From the NCBI GenBank assembly GCA_012032975.1, contig JAAUPU010000151.1, positions 1 to 6,909 on the forward strand: a stretch of 6,909 bases of DNA, read 5' to 3'. A program made the translations under genes and the position numbers. A model generated the notes under the pieces. That model ran no database searches, was not told where the DNA came from, and saw only the letters and a list, made by a program, of their open reading frames with translations. Within the stretch, counting starts at the first letter, position 1. Each line of letters starts with the position of its first letter. Positions 1 through 5,595 of the stretch are shown one piece after another. This DNA comes from Caldilineaceae bacterium (GTDB lineage Bacteria > Chloroflexota > Anaerolineae > Caldilineales > Caldilineaceae).

Positions 1-36
1 GCCGATGTCGGCTGCGATCTCTGACATGGTTCTCAT
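1..36 (-). CDS. Possible 5' end of a further minus-strand gene (partial)
   Basis: Reading leftwards from an ATG at 36, twelve codons stay open to the window edge (MRTMSEIAADIG); a second in-frame ATG lies at 27. Neither start has a strong Shine-Dalgarno sequence; GAGA just upstream of the ATG at 27 is the best candidate. A short N-terminus of the type SEIAADIG would suit a DNA-binding regulator of the LacI sort, but twelve residues cannot establish a family. It follows the Rieske gene after a gap of about 120 bases that holds an inverted repeat, so it may be a separate transcription unit. It could also be a chance open frame. Confidence 0.3.
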   Translation of the reverse strand, partial: MRTMSEIAADIG

Positions 37-62
37 TCTGGTTGGGTGGGTTGGAAAATAAC

Positions 63-136
63 CATCCACGAATTCTGACGAAGTTGACCGAAGAAGCAGG
101 TCAAATCTTGGAGTTCCCTGGTGAGTTTCGTGGATG
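63..136. repeat. Long-spaced inverted repeat with a second inverted repeat nested inside
   Basis: The outer arms are perfect over 10 bases: CATCCACGAA at 63-72 and TTCGTGGATG at 127-136, separated by 54 bases. Inside is a second perfect pair, TTGACC at 84-89 and GGTCAA at 99-104, with a 9-base loop. The element fills most of the gap between the Rieske gene stop (156) and the possible gene start at 36. No T-run follows either stem, so a standard intrinsic terminator is unlikely. It may be a regulatory site, an RNA structure, or a degenerate miniature repeat; the sequence does not decide between these. Confidence 0.5.
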
Positions 137-155
137 TTGTTGATCTTGGATTCGC

Positions 156-527
156 CTAAAGTGTCACGAAGACAGAGTCATCTTCGACCGTCACTTCGTA
201 GCGCCTGAGCCGCCGCCGGTCGGCCAGTGCGTCGCCGGTCAGCAGGTCGAATTCCCAGCCGTGCCAGGGGCAGACGAGGATTTCGCCCTCCCGTCCCCAG
301 AGAAATTCGCCCGGTTCGCTGGGCAACGTCGTGCCGTCCACACGACCCAGGCAGACCGGTGCGAGTTCGTGGGGGCAGAGGTTCAACACGGCGATGAACG
401 CACCGTTGACATTGAAGAGGCCAATAGATTTGCCGTCGATCTCGACCAGTTTACGCCCTCCAGGTGGAATTTCATCGACCTGCGCGGCGCAGTATTTGGG
501 CTTCTGAGAGGGCGCACCATCAGGCAT
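156..527 (-). CDS. Rieske [2Fe-2S] ferredoxin-like protein
   Basis: This is a small 123-residue soluble protein made of a single Rieske domain. The cluster ligands are all present: C51-P-H53 in the first box and C86-P-W-H89 in the second, followed by GWEFD, typical of Rieske ferredoxins and of the N-terminal domain of ring-hydroxylating oxygenases. There is no signal peptide, membrane helix or catalytic oxygenase domain, so it should act as a cytoplasmic electron carrier. The start is firm: GGAGG at 534-538 lies 6 bases before the ATG. The gene begins inside the last 8 bases of the amidohydrolase gene, which indicates translational coupling and a shared pathway. The 33-residue spacing between boxes is longer than in compact ferredoxins and holds the loop PSEPGEFLWGREGE. 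Its redox partner is not in the window. Confidence 0.92.
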   Translation of the reverse strand: MPDGAPSQKPKYCAAQVDEIPPGGRKLVEIDGKSIGLFNVNGAFIAVLNLCPHELAPVCLGRVDGTTLPSEPGEFLWGREGEILVCPWHGWEFDLLTGDALADRRRLRRYEVTVEDDSVFVTL

Positions 528-1599
528 GAACGACCTCCGGCAAGCCGTAAAGCTCGCGCGCGGTCTGGTGCATCACCCGTTCGCGCAGATCCGGCGGGAT
601 CAGCCGGGCGGCGAAGTCGGGCGTGTCGCCATCCCAGTGGGGATAGTCGGTGGAGAACATGAGCATCTTGCCGGCGTCGAACATGGCCAGCATCTGGTGG
701 AGATGCTTCAGGTTGTCTGGCTCCTCGATAGGCTGCGTCGTGAGCCGGATATGCTCGGTGATGACCTCGCTGGGCGGGCGATCCAGCCAGGGCGTGCTCA
801 TGCGCAGCGCCTTCCAGTTCTTGTCAAAACGCCAGAGGATGGGCGGCAGCCACGAGACGCCGCCTTCGATCAGCACAAACTTAAGCGTGGGAAATTTCTG
901 GAAGACGCCCTCGGTCACCAGGCTGATCAGATGGGCCAGATAGCTGCCGACCAACCCGGTATGCCACTCGAAATAGGTGCTGGGATAGCCGGCCGCGGTC
1001 GGTGCGCCCGACAGCCCGACGCCCTCGCTGCCCGGATGGACCGCGACGGGCAGGTTGTGTTCCACCGCAGCCTGATAGATGGGGTGGAAATAGCGCTGGC
1101 CATAGGGCATCCGTGCGCCGCTGGGCATGAGCACCTGCACCATACCCGGATGGCCGGCGAGGCGATGGATCTCTTCCGCAGCCTGCAAGGGATCGTTGGG
1201 CGCGACGACGATGGAGGCCCGAAAGCGGGAGTCCACCGGCAGCCACTCCTCCACAACTGCGTCGTTGGCGGCGCGACAGATGGCCGCGGCGTAGTCGGGG
1301 TCGGGCGAAAGGCCGATGTGCAGCGAACCCGCGGGGTTGAGGATGCCGTACTCCAGGTCGTAGCGGTCGAAGAAATGTTCGGATAGAGCGTGCGGACTCG
1401 CCTCGATCTTGGAGCCATCCGGCAGTTGGGTATCGGAGCGCATGACGCCGTTGGGATTCCAGTAGCCCAGATGACCGGGACCGCGGTTGCCGCTCTCGAA
1501 GCGCATTCGCCAGGGTTGGGGCAAGCGCTCTGCAATGTGCCGGGGGTCGGTCGCGGAGTGGACATCGGTGTCGATGATGGGGTAGCTGGGCTTGGGCAC
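520..1599 (-). CDS. Metal-dependent amidohydrolase / decarboxylase (amidohydrolase 2, ACMSD-like superfamily)
   Basis: This 359-residue TIM-barrel enzyme of the amidohydrolase 2 (PF04909-type) group should act in the cytoplasm as a hydrolase or non-oxidative decarboxylase. Likely metal ligands, numbered from the GTG start, are D12-x-H14 (in IIDTDVHSA), H188 (in VAVHPG) and D318 (in FSTDYPHWD); E245 in LIEGG is also conserved-looking. The first position is Asp rather than the usual His of HxH, recalling gamma-resorcylate decarboxylase relatives that use Glu there. I chose the GTG at 1599 because GGAG lies 8 bases upstream and because the family normally starts a few residues before the first metal motif. 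An ATG at 1641 is in frame and would add 14 residues, but it has no ribosome site and sits in a repeat. The gene follows a TIM-barrel epimerase and overlaps the Rieske gene. Family is secure; the substrate is unknown. Confidence 0.9.
   Translation of the reverse strand: MPKPSYPIIDTDVHSATDPRHIAERLPQPWRMRFESGNRGPGHLGYWNPNGVMRSDTQLPDGSKIEASPHALSEHFFDRYDLEYGILNPAGSLHIGLSPDPDYAAAICRAANDAVVEEWLPVDSRFRASIVVAPNDPLQAAEEIHRLAGHPGMVQVLMPSGARMPYGQRYFHPIYQAAVEHNLPVAVHPGSEGVGLSGAPTAAGYPSTYFEWHTGLVGSYLAHLISLVTEGVFQKFPTLKFVLIEGGVSWLPPILWRFDKNWKALRMSTPWLDRPPSEVITEHIRLTTQPIEEPDNLKHLHQMLAMFDAGKMLMFSTDYPHWDGDTPDFAARLIPPDLRERVMHQTARELYGLPEVVHA
534..538 (-). promoter_or_regulatory. Ribosome binding site of the Rieske gene
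   Basis: GGAGG on the minus strand, 6 bases before the ATG at 527. It lies inside the coding end of the amidohydrolase gene, consistent with coupled translation. Confidence 0.8.
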
Positions 1600-1607
1600 G
1601 TTTTCGT

Positions 1608-1611
1608 CTCC
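1608..1611 (-). promoter_or_regulatory. Ribosome binding site that places the amidohydrolase start at GTG 1599
   Basis: GGAG on the minus strand with an 8-base spacer to the GTG at 1599. The longer candidate start (ATG at 1641) has no comparable site, so this motif decides the start. Confidence 0.6.
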
Positions 1612-1632
1612 ATGTTTGGCTGGATATTCATC

Positions 1633-1658
1633 AAAAACCATCCGCAGATTACGCGGAT
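1633..1658. repeat. Short interspersed repeat with internal inverted repeat
   Basis: Bases 1633-1650 match bases 57-74 at 14 of 18 positions around a common AACCATCC core. Within the element ATCCGC (1640-1645) and GCGGAT (1653-1658) form a perfect 6-base inverted repeat with a 7-base loop. It also has a loose 9-10 base periodicity (CGCAGATTA, CGCGGATTT, CACAGCTTC, to about 1669). It lies in the leader between the TIM-barrel gene stop and the amidohydrolase start. Similar degenerate sequences are, to my recollection, scattered between genes in many environmental bacterial genomes. Confidence 0.5.
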
Positions 1659-1688
1659 TTCACAGCTTCGTCTGGGTGACTATTTGGG

Positions 1689-2495
1689 TCACTCGCCCAA
1701 CATCTGTTCGAGGAATTGCACCGAACGCCGCGCCACTGCATCCGGGTCGGTCGGGTCAGGCGGAAGCTCGACCAGCAGCGGGCCATCGTAGCCAATCTCG
1801 CGCAGGGCCGCCAGCGATGCTGCAAAGTCCACTGTGCCTCCCCCCAGTCGGCGGTCGGCGCGGTCGGCAGGGTTCCAATCCTTGACATGACAGAGCGCGG
1901 CGCGACCCTCGGCCGCGCGGATTTCTGCACCCACGTCCAGATCGCCGGCGGTGGAGTTTCCCACATCCAGATAGACGCCCAGCGCCTGGGATCCGCCGCA
2001 CGCCTCGATCATCGCGAGCAGTTTTGCCGTATCGAAGAGAAAGGGCTTGCCCACGCATTCCAGCGCCAGGGTGACGCCGGCCTGTTCAGCGCGCGCCACG
2101 CCGTGCATCACGCCATCGCGAAAGAGCGCCCATTTGGTCTCGGGCGACTCGTCCTGGTCGCAGCCGGGCACGAGAATGACTGTCACGCCCAGGTCCACGG
2201 CCATGTCGATGGCGTCGAAGATCAGGCTGACGCCCAGGTCGCGAATGCGTGCGTCGGGGCTGGCCAGATTGAAGACCCAATGTGCGTTGAGGCAAAGCGA
2301 GGTCAGCGCGACGCCGGCATCCTGGCTTTGCTTGCGCAGGCTGGCGCGGTCCGCGCGGTCCAGCCGCTGGGTCCAAAGCTGGTTCGCGTCGATATTGATC
2401 TCCAGGCTGGAAGCGCCTACCCGTGCGGACGCCTCCACCTTTTCGGAGGGCGTCCAGGTCGCGGGGAAGATGCCGGAGTTGAGGCCGATCTGCAT
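1689..2495 (-). CDS. Sugar phosphate isomerase/epimerase-type TIM barrel
   Basis: This 268-residue single-domain protein belongs to the xylose-isomerase-like TIM-barrel (AP endonuclease 2) family, whose members isomerise or epimerise sugars, sugar phosphates and polyol derivatives using a divalent metal. The expected metal quartet is visible: E146 (in LALE), D177 (in YLDVGN), H203 (in CHVKD) and E243 (in LLVE). The LGGGTVDF box before the last strand matches the loop that precedes IGYDGP in this family. No signal peptide or membrane segment is present, so it is cytoplasmic. The ATG start is supported by AAAGGA 7 bases upstream. It is the first gene of the 2495-156 cluster, with 89 bases between its stop and the amidohydrolase start. 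A promoter-like sequence lies upstream at 2539-2566. The exact substrate cannot be read from the sequence; hydroxypyruvate isomerase or ribulose-phosphate epimerase-like activity are alternatives. Confidence 0.88.
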   Translation of the reverse strand: MQIGLNSGIFPATWTPSEKVEASARVGASSLEINIDANQLWTQRLDRADRASLRKQSQDAGVALTSLCLNAHWVFNLASPDARIRDLGVSLIFDAIDMAVDLGVTVILVPGCDQDESPETKWALFRDGVMHGVARAEQAGVTLALECVGKPFLFDTAKLLAMIEACGGSQALGVYLDVGNSTAGDLDVGAEIRAAEGRAALCHVKDWNPADRADRRLGGGTVDFAASLAALREIGYDGPLLVELPPDPTDPDAVARRSVQFLEQMLGE

Positions 2496-2538
2496 CGGAT
2501 GGTCCTTTCGTCAGGGAAGTTGTCCAAAGTATGGTGCT

Positions 2539-2566
2539 ACAATATTCTTTCCGGCGACTGAGTCAA
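2539..2566 (-). promoter_or_regulatory. Promoter-like sequence upstream of the 2495-156 gene cluster
   Basis: On the minus strand TTGACT (2561-2566, five of six bases of the -35 consensus) is followed after 16 bases by TATTGT (2539-2544, four of six of the -10 consensus). It ends about 43 bases before the ATG at 2495, and its -35 box overlaps the stop codon of the endonuclease gene. It would let the metabolic genes be expressed independently of the restriction-modification genes. The call rests on consensus matching only. Confidence 0.35.
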
Positions 2567-3684
2567 TCAGCCTCCGCTGCCTGCCTCATTGAAAGGAATG
2601 CCTCTTTCACAAGTTGGCTTACTGAACTCTCTGGTTCCGCCAAAATCATGCGCTGATATTCCTCGATGAAATCCATGCGCAATCGGTGAAACAGGTGAAG
2701 ATAGTGCCGGATGAATCCAATACAATCGAGGAGCACGAACTCGATTCCACCTGTTGCCGCATAGCGTGAACGCGCATACGCCTGCACCTCCCTGTCAATC
2801 TCATACGTCGTGATAAAGACGTAGTTGTCGACCCGCTTATCACTTATGCTGAGTTTCTGTAATGCCCGGTCGATGTCCTCTCGGACGACTCGCCTGTCCT
2901 TCATCTCGTAGCTGGTGACCAACCTGTTGTCACTGAGAAGGACGACTTCGACATCTCCCAATGCTCCAGTTTGGATATCGGCAGCATTGTGCGGCTGTAG
3001 ACTCAGAATACGCTCGCCAAGATGGCGTTGAGCAGCATTATAGGCAGCAGCAACCAGCAGAACGGGAAGCCGACTCGTTCCCTTCAAACTCATGTGTTGC
3101 TCAACAAGATTGACCATATCCTCCGAAGAAAGTGATGCTGCACCTTCAGTCGTTTTCAGCGCCTCAACCAGGGATTCTATCCTCTGCTGCCGTCTGTTTC
3201 GGAGAATGATCAACAGCCGAATCGTCTCGGCGAGAAGGTCTTCTGACGCCACCCGATTCTTGTGTACATCATCCAGGAGATCAATGACTGCCTCATAGAG
3301 CTGGGGCGGCCTTCCTACAAGGTCTAGCCCTCGCGTAAGTGTTGCATTGCGGTTTCGAAGCGCCGGCGACAAGAACGCTGTGGTGCTATTGCAGGGCAGC
3401 TCATGTTCGATGACAAACGGGCCAACGTATTGCTCGTCATATGCGCGGCCAGAAAATGCGTCCGCGTCGCCAATTTGTGTAAATGGTTTACGAATGTCAA
3501 CGGTTGGTTCGTGGAGGCTTGCCAAGAGGCAGGACAGGAGAAGGCGAACACCCGCGCGATTGCTCAGATTATTGCAGACATATTCGACACGTTGTCGTAT
3601 TTGCGCATCCGCAACGATAGGTTTGTGAAGGTCTACGCTGACTCGTTGAAAAGCGGAATCAAGGATCGTTGTTGGCTCTGGCAT
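2563..3684 (-). CDS. Type II restriction endonuclease, SacI-like family
   Basis: This 373-residue protein resembles, from memory of the family, SacI-type restriction endonucleases (Pfam RE_SacI). The recognisable stretches are VDIRKPFTQIG (62-72), FSGRAYDE (77-84), LPCNSTTAFLSPALRNRN (96-113) and a C-terminal LLDCIGF with HLFHRLRMDF. A PD-(D/E)xK nuclease core is likely: GDVE (D244, E246) followed by YEMK with E260 and K262. It should cut unmethylated double-stranded DNA in the cytoplasm. It starts 52 bases inside the end of the methyltransferase gene, an M-then-R order that delays the nuclease until the modifying enzyme is made. GAGAAG lies 7 bases before the chosen ATG. G+C is low (27 of 60 bases at 2641-2700), suggesting transfer. 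Cleavage specificity (GAGCTC for SacI itself) is an inference from family only. Confidence 0.85.
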   Translation of the reverse strand: MPEPTTILDSAFQRVSVDLHKPIVADAQIRQRVEYVCNNLSNRAGVRLLLSCLLASLHEPTVDIRKPFTQIGDADAFSGRAYDEQYVGPFVIEHELPCNSTTAFLSPALRNRNATLTRGLDLVGRPPQLYEAVIDLLDDVHKNRVASEDLLAETIRLLIILRNRRQQRIESLVEALKTTEGAASLSSEDMVNLVEQHMSLKGTSRLPVLLVAAAYNAAQRHLGERILSLQPHNAADIQTGALGDVEVVLLSDNRLVTSYEMKDRRVVREDIDRALQKLSISDKRVDNYVFITTYEIDREVQAYARSRYAATGGIEFVLLDCIGFIRHYLHLFHRLRMDFIEEYQRMILAEPESSVSQLVKEAFLSMRQAAEAD

Positions 3685-4526
3685 TCGGTGACTTCTCGAT
3701 CAGAGATTTCGTAGTTGACCCACAGCACTTCGACGCGATCTTGTTTCGCACCATCTGATCGCGTATTCGTGGAATGCGCCTTTCTTGGTCGCGACTCAAT
3801 ATACTCCCAATCCCCGTAGAGTTCGTCCATAAGTTGGCAATGATAGCTGGATAGCGCCACCTTTCCCTGCACATGGTGCAAGACTTCGGCAAGGCGCCGG
3901 TGTTCACCATCCGTCATCTCGTAGCCGTAGGCATTCACGTCTGACCTAGAGCCATGTGGGTAGGGTGGATCGCAATAGAAGAGCGTCTCTGCGCTGTCGT
4001 AGCGCTGTATCACCTCAGTCGCTGGCGCATTCTCGATTTGTATACGCAAGAGACGCTGAACAATCTCGGACAGCCCCTCGACACTACCGAGCCAGCGCGA
4101 GACGGCCCCTGCCATTCCGGCCCGACTTGTCAACTTGCAGTGCGCCCAACGACCGGTGCTTGCTGTCTGCGCAAGCCCAGTTCTAACCTGGCGAGCGCGT
4201 ACAAAGAAACGGCGAGCTCTCTCCAGGTCAGAAATGTTGGAAGGAGCCTCCTCTAGCGCAATCCTGAATTCCTCTCGCGAGAACGGGGTCAAGCCAATGG
4301 CACGGATCAGCTCCTCGTGCTGGTCGCGCAGAACGCTGAAGAAATTCACAACCTCTCCATCGATATCGTTGTACGTCTCTACCGGCGAGGGTTTCCGATT
4401 TAGAAGCACGGCCGCGCTTCCGCCAAACGGCTCGCAATAATGAGTTGCGCTGGGCAGGAGGGGAAGCAGCCAGTCAAGGTGTGAATATTTTCCGCCATAC
4501 CACCCAAACGCGATCAGTTTAGACAT
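3633..4526 (-). CDS. DNA adenine N6-methyltransferase, D12 class (Dam-like)
   Basis: This 297-residue enzyme transfers a methyl group from S-adenosylmethionine to adenine N6 in a specific DNA site and should protect the host from the adjacent endonuclease. Visible motifs in the alpha-group (D12, Dam/M.DpnII-like) order are: WYGGK (9-13, motif X), EPFGGSAA (32-39, the SAM-binding FxGxG-type loop), NDID (53-56), and the catalytic DPPY (186-189, motif IV) in YCDPPYPHG. Length is normal for the class. The ATG at 4526 is chosen because AGGAG at 4533-4537 lies 6 bases upstream; a TTG two codons earlier touches that site and cannot use it. Its end overlaps the endonuclease gene by 52 bases, so the pair forms one restriction-modification operon. 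A promoter-like sequence lies at 4569-4598. No controller gene is seen. Target sequence unknown. Confidence 0.93.
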   Translation of the reverse strand: MSKLIAFGWYGGKYSHLDWLLPLLPSATHYCEPFGGSAAVLLNRKPSPVETYNDIDGEVVNFFSVLRDQHEELIRAIGLTPFSREEFRIALEEAPSNISDLERARRFFVRARQVRTGLAQTASTGRWAHCKLTSRAGMAGAVSRWLGSVEGLSEIVQRLLRIQIENAPATEVIQRYDSAETLFYCDPPYPHGSRSDVNAYGYEMTDGEHRRLAEVLHHVQGKVALSSYHCQLMDELYGDWEYIESRPRKAHSTNTRSDGAKQDRVEVLWVNYEISDREVTECQSQQRSLIPLFNESA

Positions 4527-4532
4527 CTCCAA

Positions 4533-4537
4533 CTCCT
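4533..4537 (-). promoter_or_regulatory. Ribosome binding site that places the methyltransferase start at ATG 4526
   Basis: AGGAG on the minus strand, 6 bases before the ATG at 4526. It rules out the TTG at 4532, which directly abuts the motif. Confidence 0.75.
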
Positions 4538-4568
4538 AGAGTGCACGCGTCCTGTACATGCGCAGACC

Positions 4569-4598
4569 ATCATACAGCACTTACTTATCGTCGTCCAA
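4569..4598 (-). promoter_or_regulatory. Promoter-like sequence upstream of the restriction-modification operon
   Basis: On the minus strand TATGAT (4569-4574) matches five of six bases of a -10 box; TTGGAC (4593-4598) is a poor -35 match at 18-base spacing. It lies about 42 bases before the methyltransferase ATG, in the 174-base gap that follows the acetolactate decarboxylase gene. The rest of that gap holds no gene and no clear terminator. Confidence 0.3.
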
Positions 4599-4700
4599 GG
4601 CGCCTGTATTCGGTCCCGAAGAATCCTGGTTGGCTACACACATCGTGGATGGCTACTCCTGTCCGTCCTCAACGCGAAATTGACCACGGACAATCTCCGC

Positions 4701-5532
4701 CTACCGGGACGCCACCACGTCCAGCAATTCGGCGGGGATCACGCCTTCCCACGCTTCTTGGATGGACGAGGAGTAGACGCCAACGACGACCAGCACTTCT
4801 TCCTGTGCAATCCCCTCCAGCACGAAGCGGTCGATGGCGTCGATCTCGACCATGACTGAGCCGCTGCGACAGTCCAGAACATGGCCGCCGTGCGCCCGAT
4901 CGTCGCTGACGTAGTGAAAGTGGTAACCGGCCACATTGACGCCGTCCAAATACTCTGGCAGGCGAAAGCCGACCATGACGCCCTCGGCGTCTTCTGAGTC
5001 GAAGACAACCTGGTCGGCAAGTGCATCGATCAGCGTCGGATAAGGCGGGCTTGCCCGATGGGGTGCGCGCACCTGCAAGCTGTCGAACAGGCCGCTCACC
5101 TTGACCGCGTAGGCCTCATCCAGAGTCGGCAGAAGACCATCGATGTGGGAGCGCAACTGCGCACAGTCCATCGACACGTTCAGTGCAAAGCTCTGGTCTG
5201 CATCAAACTGGGTGACGGCTGCAAAGGGCGTCCGCAAGTCGTCGGCGGCAAGATGGGCAACGCCGGTCATCTTTGGCCTGAAAAACCTGGCCGTCGAGCA
5301 CCATCATCTCCCCGTCGAGTGCATTGAAGGTGCCAAGACCAAAATCGCCATGCTGCTTCAGCTCGCCGATGGTCAACTCGCCGTCGAAGTCGCCCGCGGA
5401 GAGCGCGCTCAATGTCGATGTCTGGAAGAGCGTGTCCTGATTGGGCTCGGGTATTGGCGGCGCAATGCACGCGGTCAATAGCACCAGCGCTTGCACGAGG
5501 AGTGTCCAAGAGACGAGCTTGGCCAGATTCAC
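4701..5532 (-). pseudogene. budA: Acetolactate decarboxylase with lipoprotein signal, broken by a +1 frameshift
   Basis: Acetolactate decarboxylase (BudA/AlsD) converts 2-acetolactate to acetoin and CO2. The N-terminal part, read from the GTG at 5532 (AGGAGG 6 bases upstream), has a hydrophobic signal and a lipobox L19-T-A-C22, then DGELTIGELKQHGDFGLG and TFNALDGEM. The C-terminal part, in the next frame, carries GYHFHYVSDDRAHGGHV with the three zinc histidines (H204, H206, H217 in the repaired protein). The two parts join where AKDD should run straight into GVAHLAADD; one extra base among 5263-5266 (GACCGGC instead of GACGGC) accounts for it. Removing that base gives a complete 276-residue protein of normal length with no stop codon, so the damage is recent or a sequencing error. 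The unrepaired first frame ends at 5203. The gene follows the TIM-barrel gene by 63 bases and is probably cotranscribed with it. The lipobox predicts an enzyme anchored outside the cytoplasmic membrane. Confidence 0.9.
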
Positions 5533-5538
5533 ATCGAT

Positions 5539-5544
5539 CCTCCT
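5539..5544 (-). promoter_or_regulatory. Ribosome binding site that places the acetolactate decarboxylase start at GTG 5532
   Basis: AGGAGG on the minus strand with a 6-base spacer to the GTG at 5532. An in-frame TTG at 5550 lies upstream of the motif and is rejected; an overlapping ATG is out of frame and stops at once. Confidence 0.8.
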
Positions 5545-5595
5545 ATCCAAAGCAGCGCGACAAACGGATCTCTTCAGCAGAAGATTCGCGGCGCG

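Noticed and set aside
526..1386. Long open frame on the plus strand (286 codons)
   Set aside because: It lies entirely opposite the amidohydrolase gene, whose protein has clear family motifs; the plus-strand translation has none and reflects the high GC of the antisense strand.
927..1634. Open frame of 235 codons on the minus strand
   Set aside because: It is a frame-shifted shadow of the amidohydrolase gene, rich in Pro, Ser, Thr and Arg as expected for out-of-frame GC-rich DNA.
1676..1692. GTGAC / GTCAC inverted repeat across the TIM-barrel stop codon
   Set aside because: Five-base arms partly inside coding sequence with no further support; too weak to call.
1716..2561. Long open frame on the plus strand (281 codons)
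   Set aside because: It is antisense to the TIM-barrel gene with its complete metal quartet, and its translation shows no recognisable domain.
4541..4558. Cluster of 6-base palindromes (GTGCAC, ACGCGT, TGTACA) as operators for a restriction-modification controller protein
   Set aside because: They do not form paired boxes with common spacing, and no controller gene is present in the window.
4661..4691. Inverted repeat GTCCGT / ACGGAC downstream of the acetolactate decarboxylase as a terminator
   Set aside because: The stem is 6 bases with a loop of 19 bases and no T-run follows, so it is not a credible intrinsic terminator.
5571..5584. Small hairpin TCTTC / GAAGA between the TIM-barrel and acetolactate decarboxylase genes
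   Set aside because: Only a 5-base, AT-rich stem with no T-run; likely chance.
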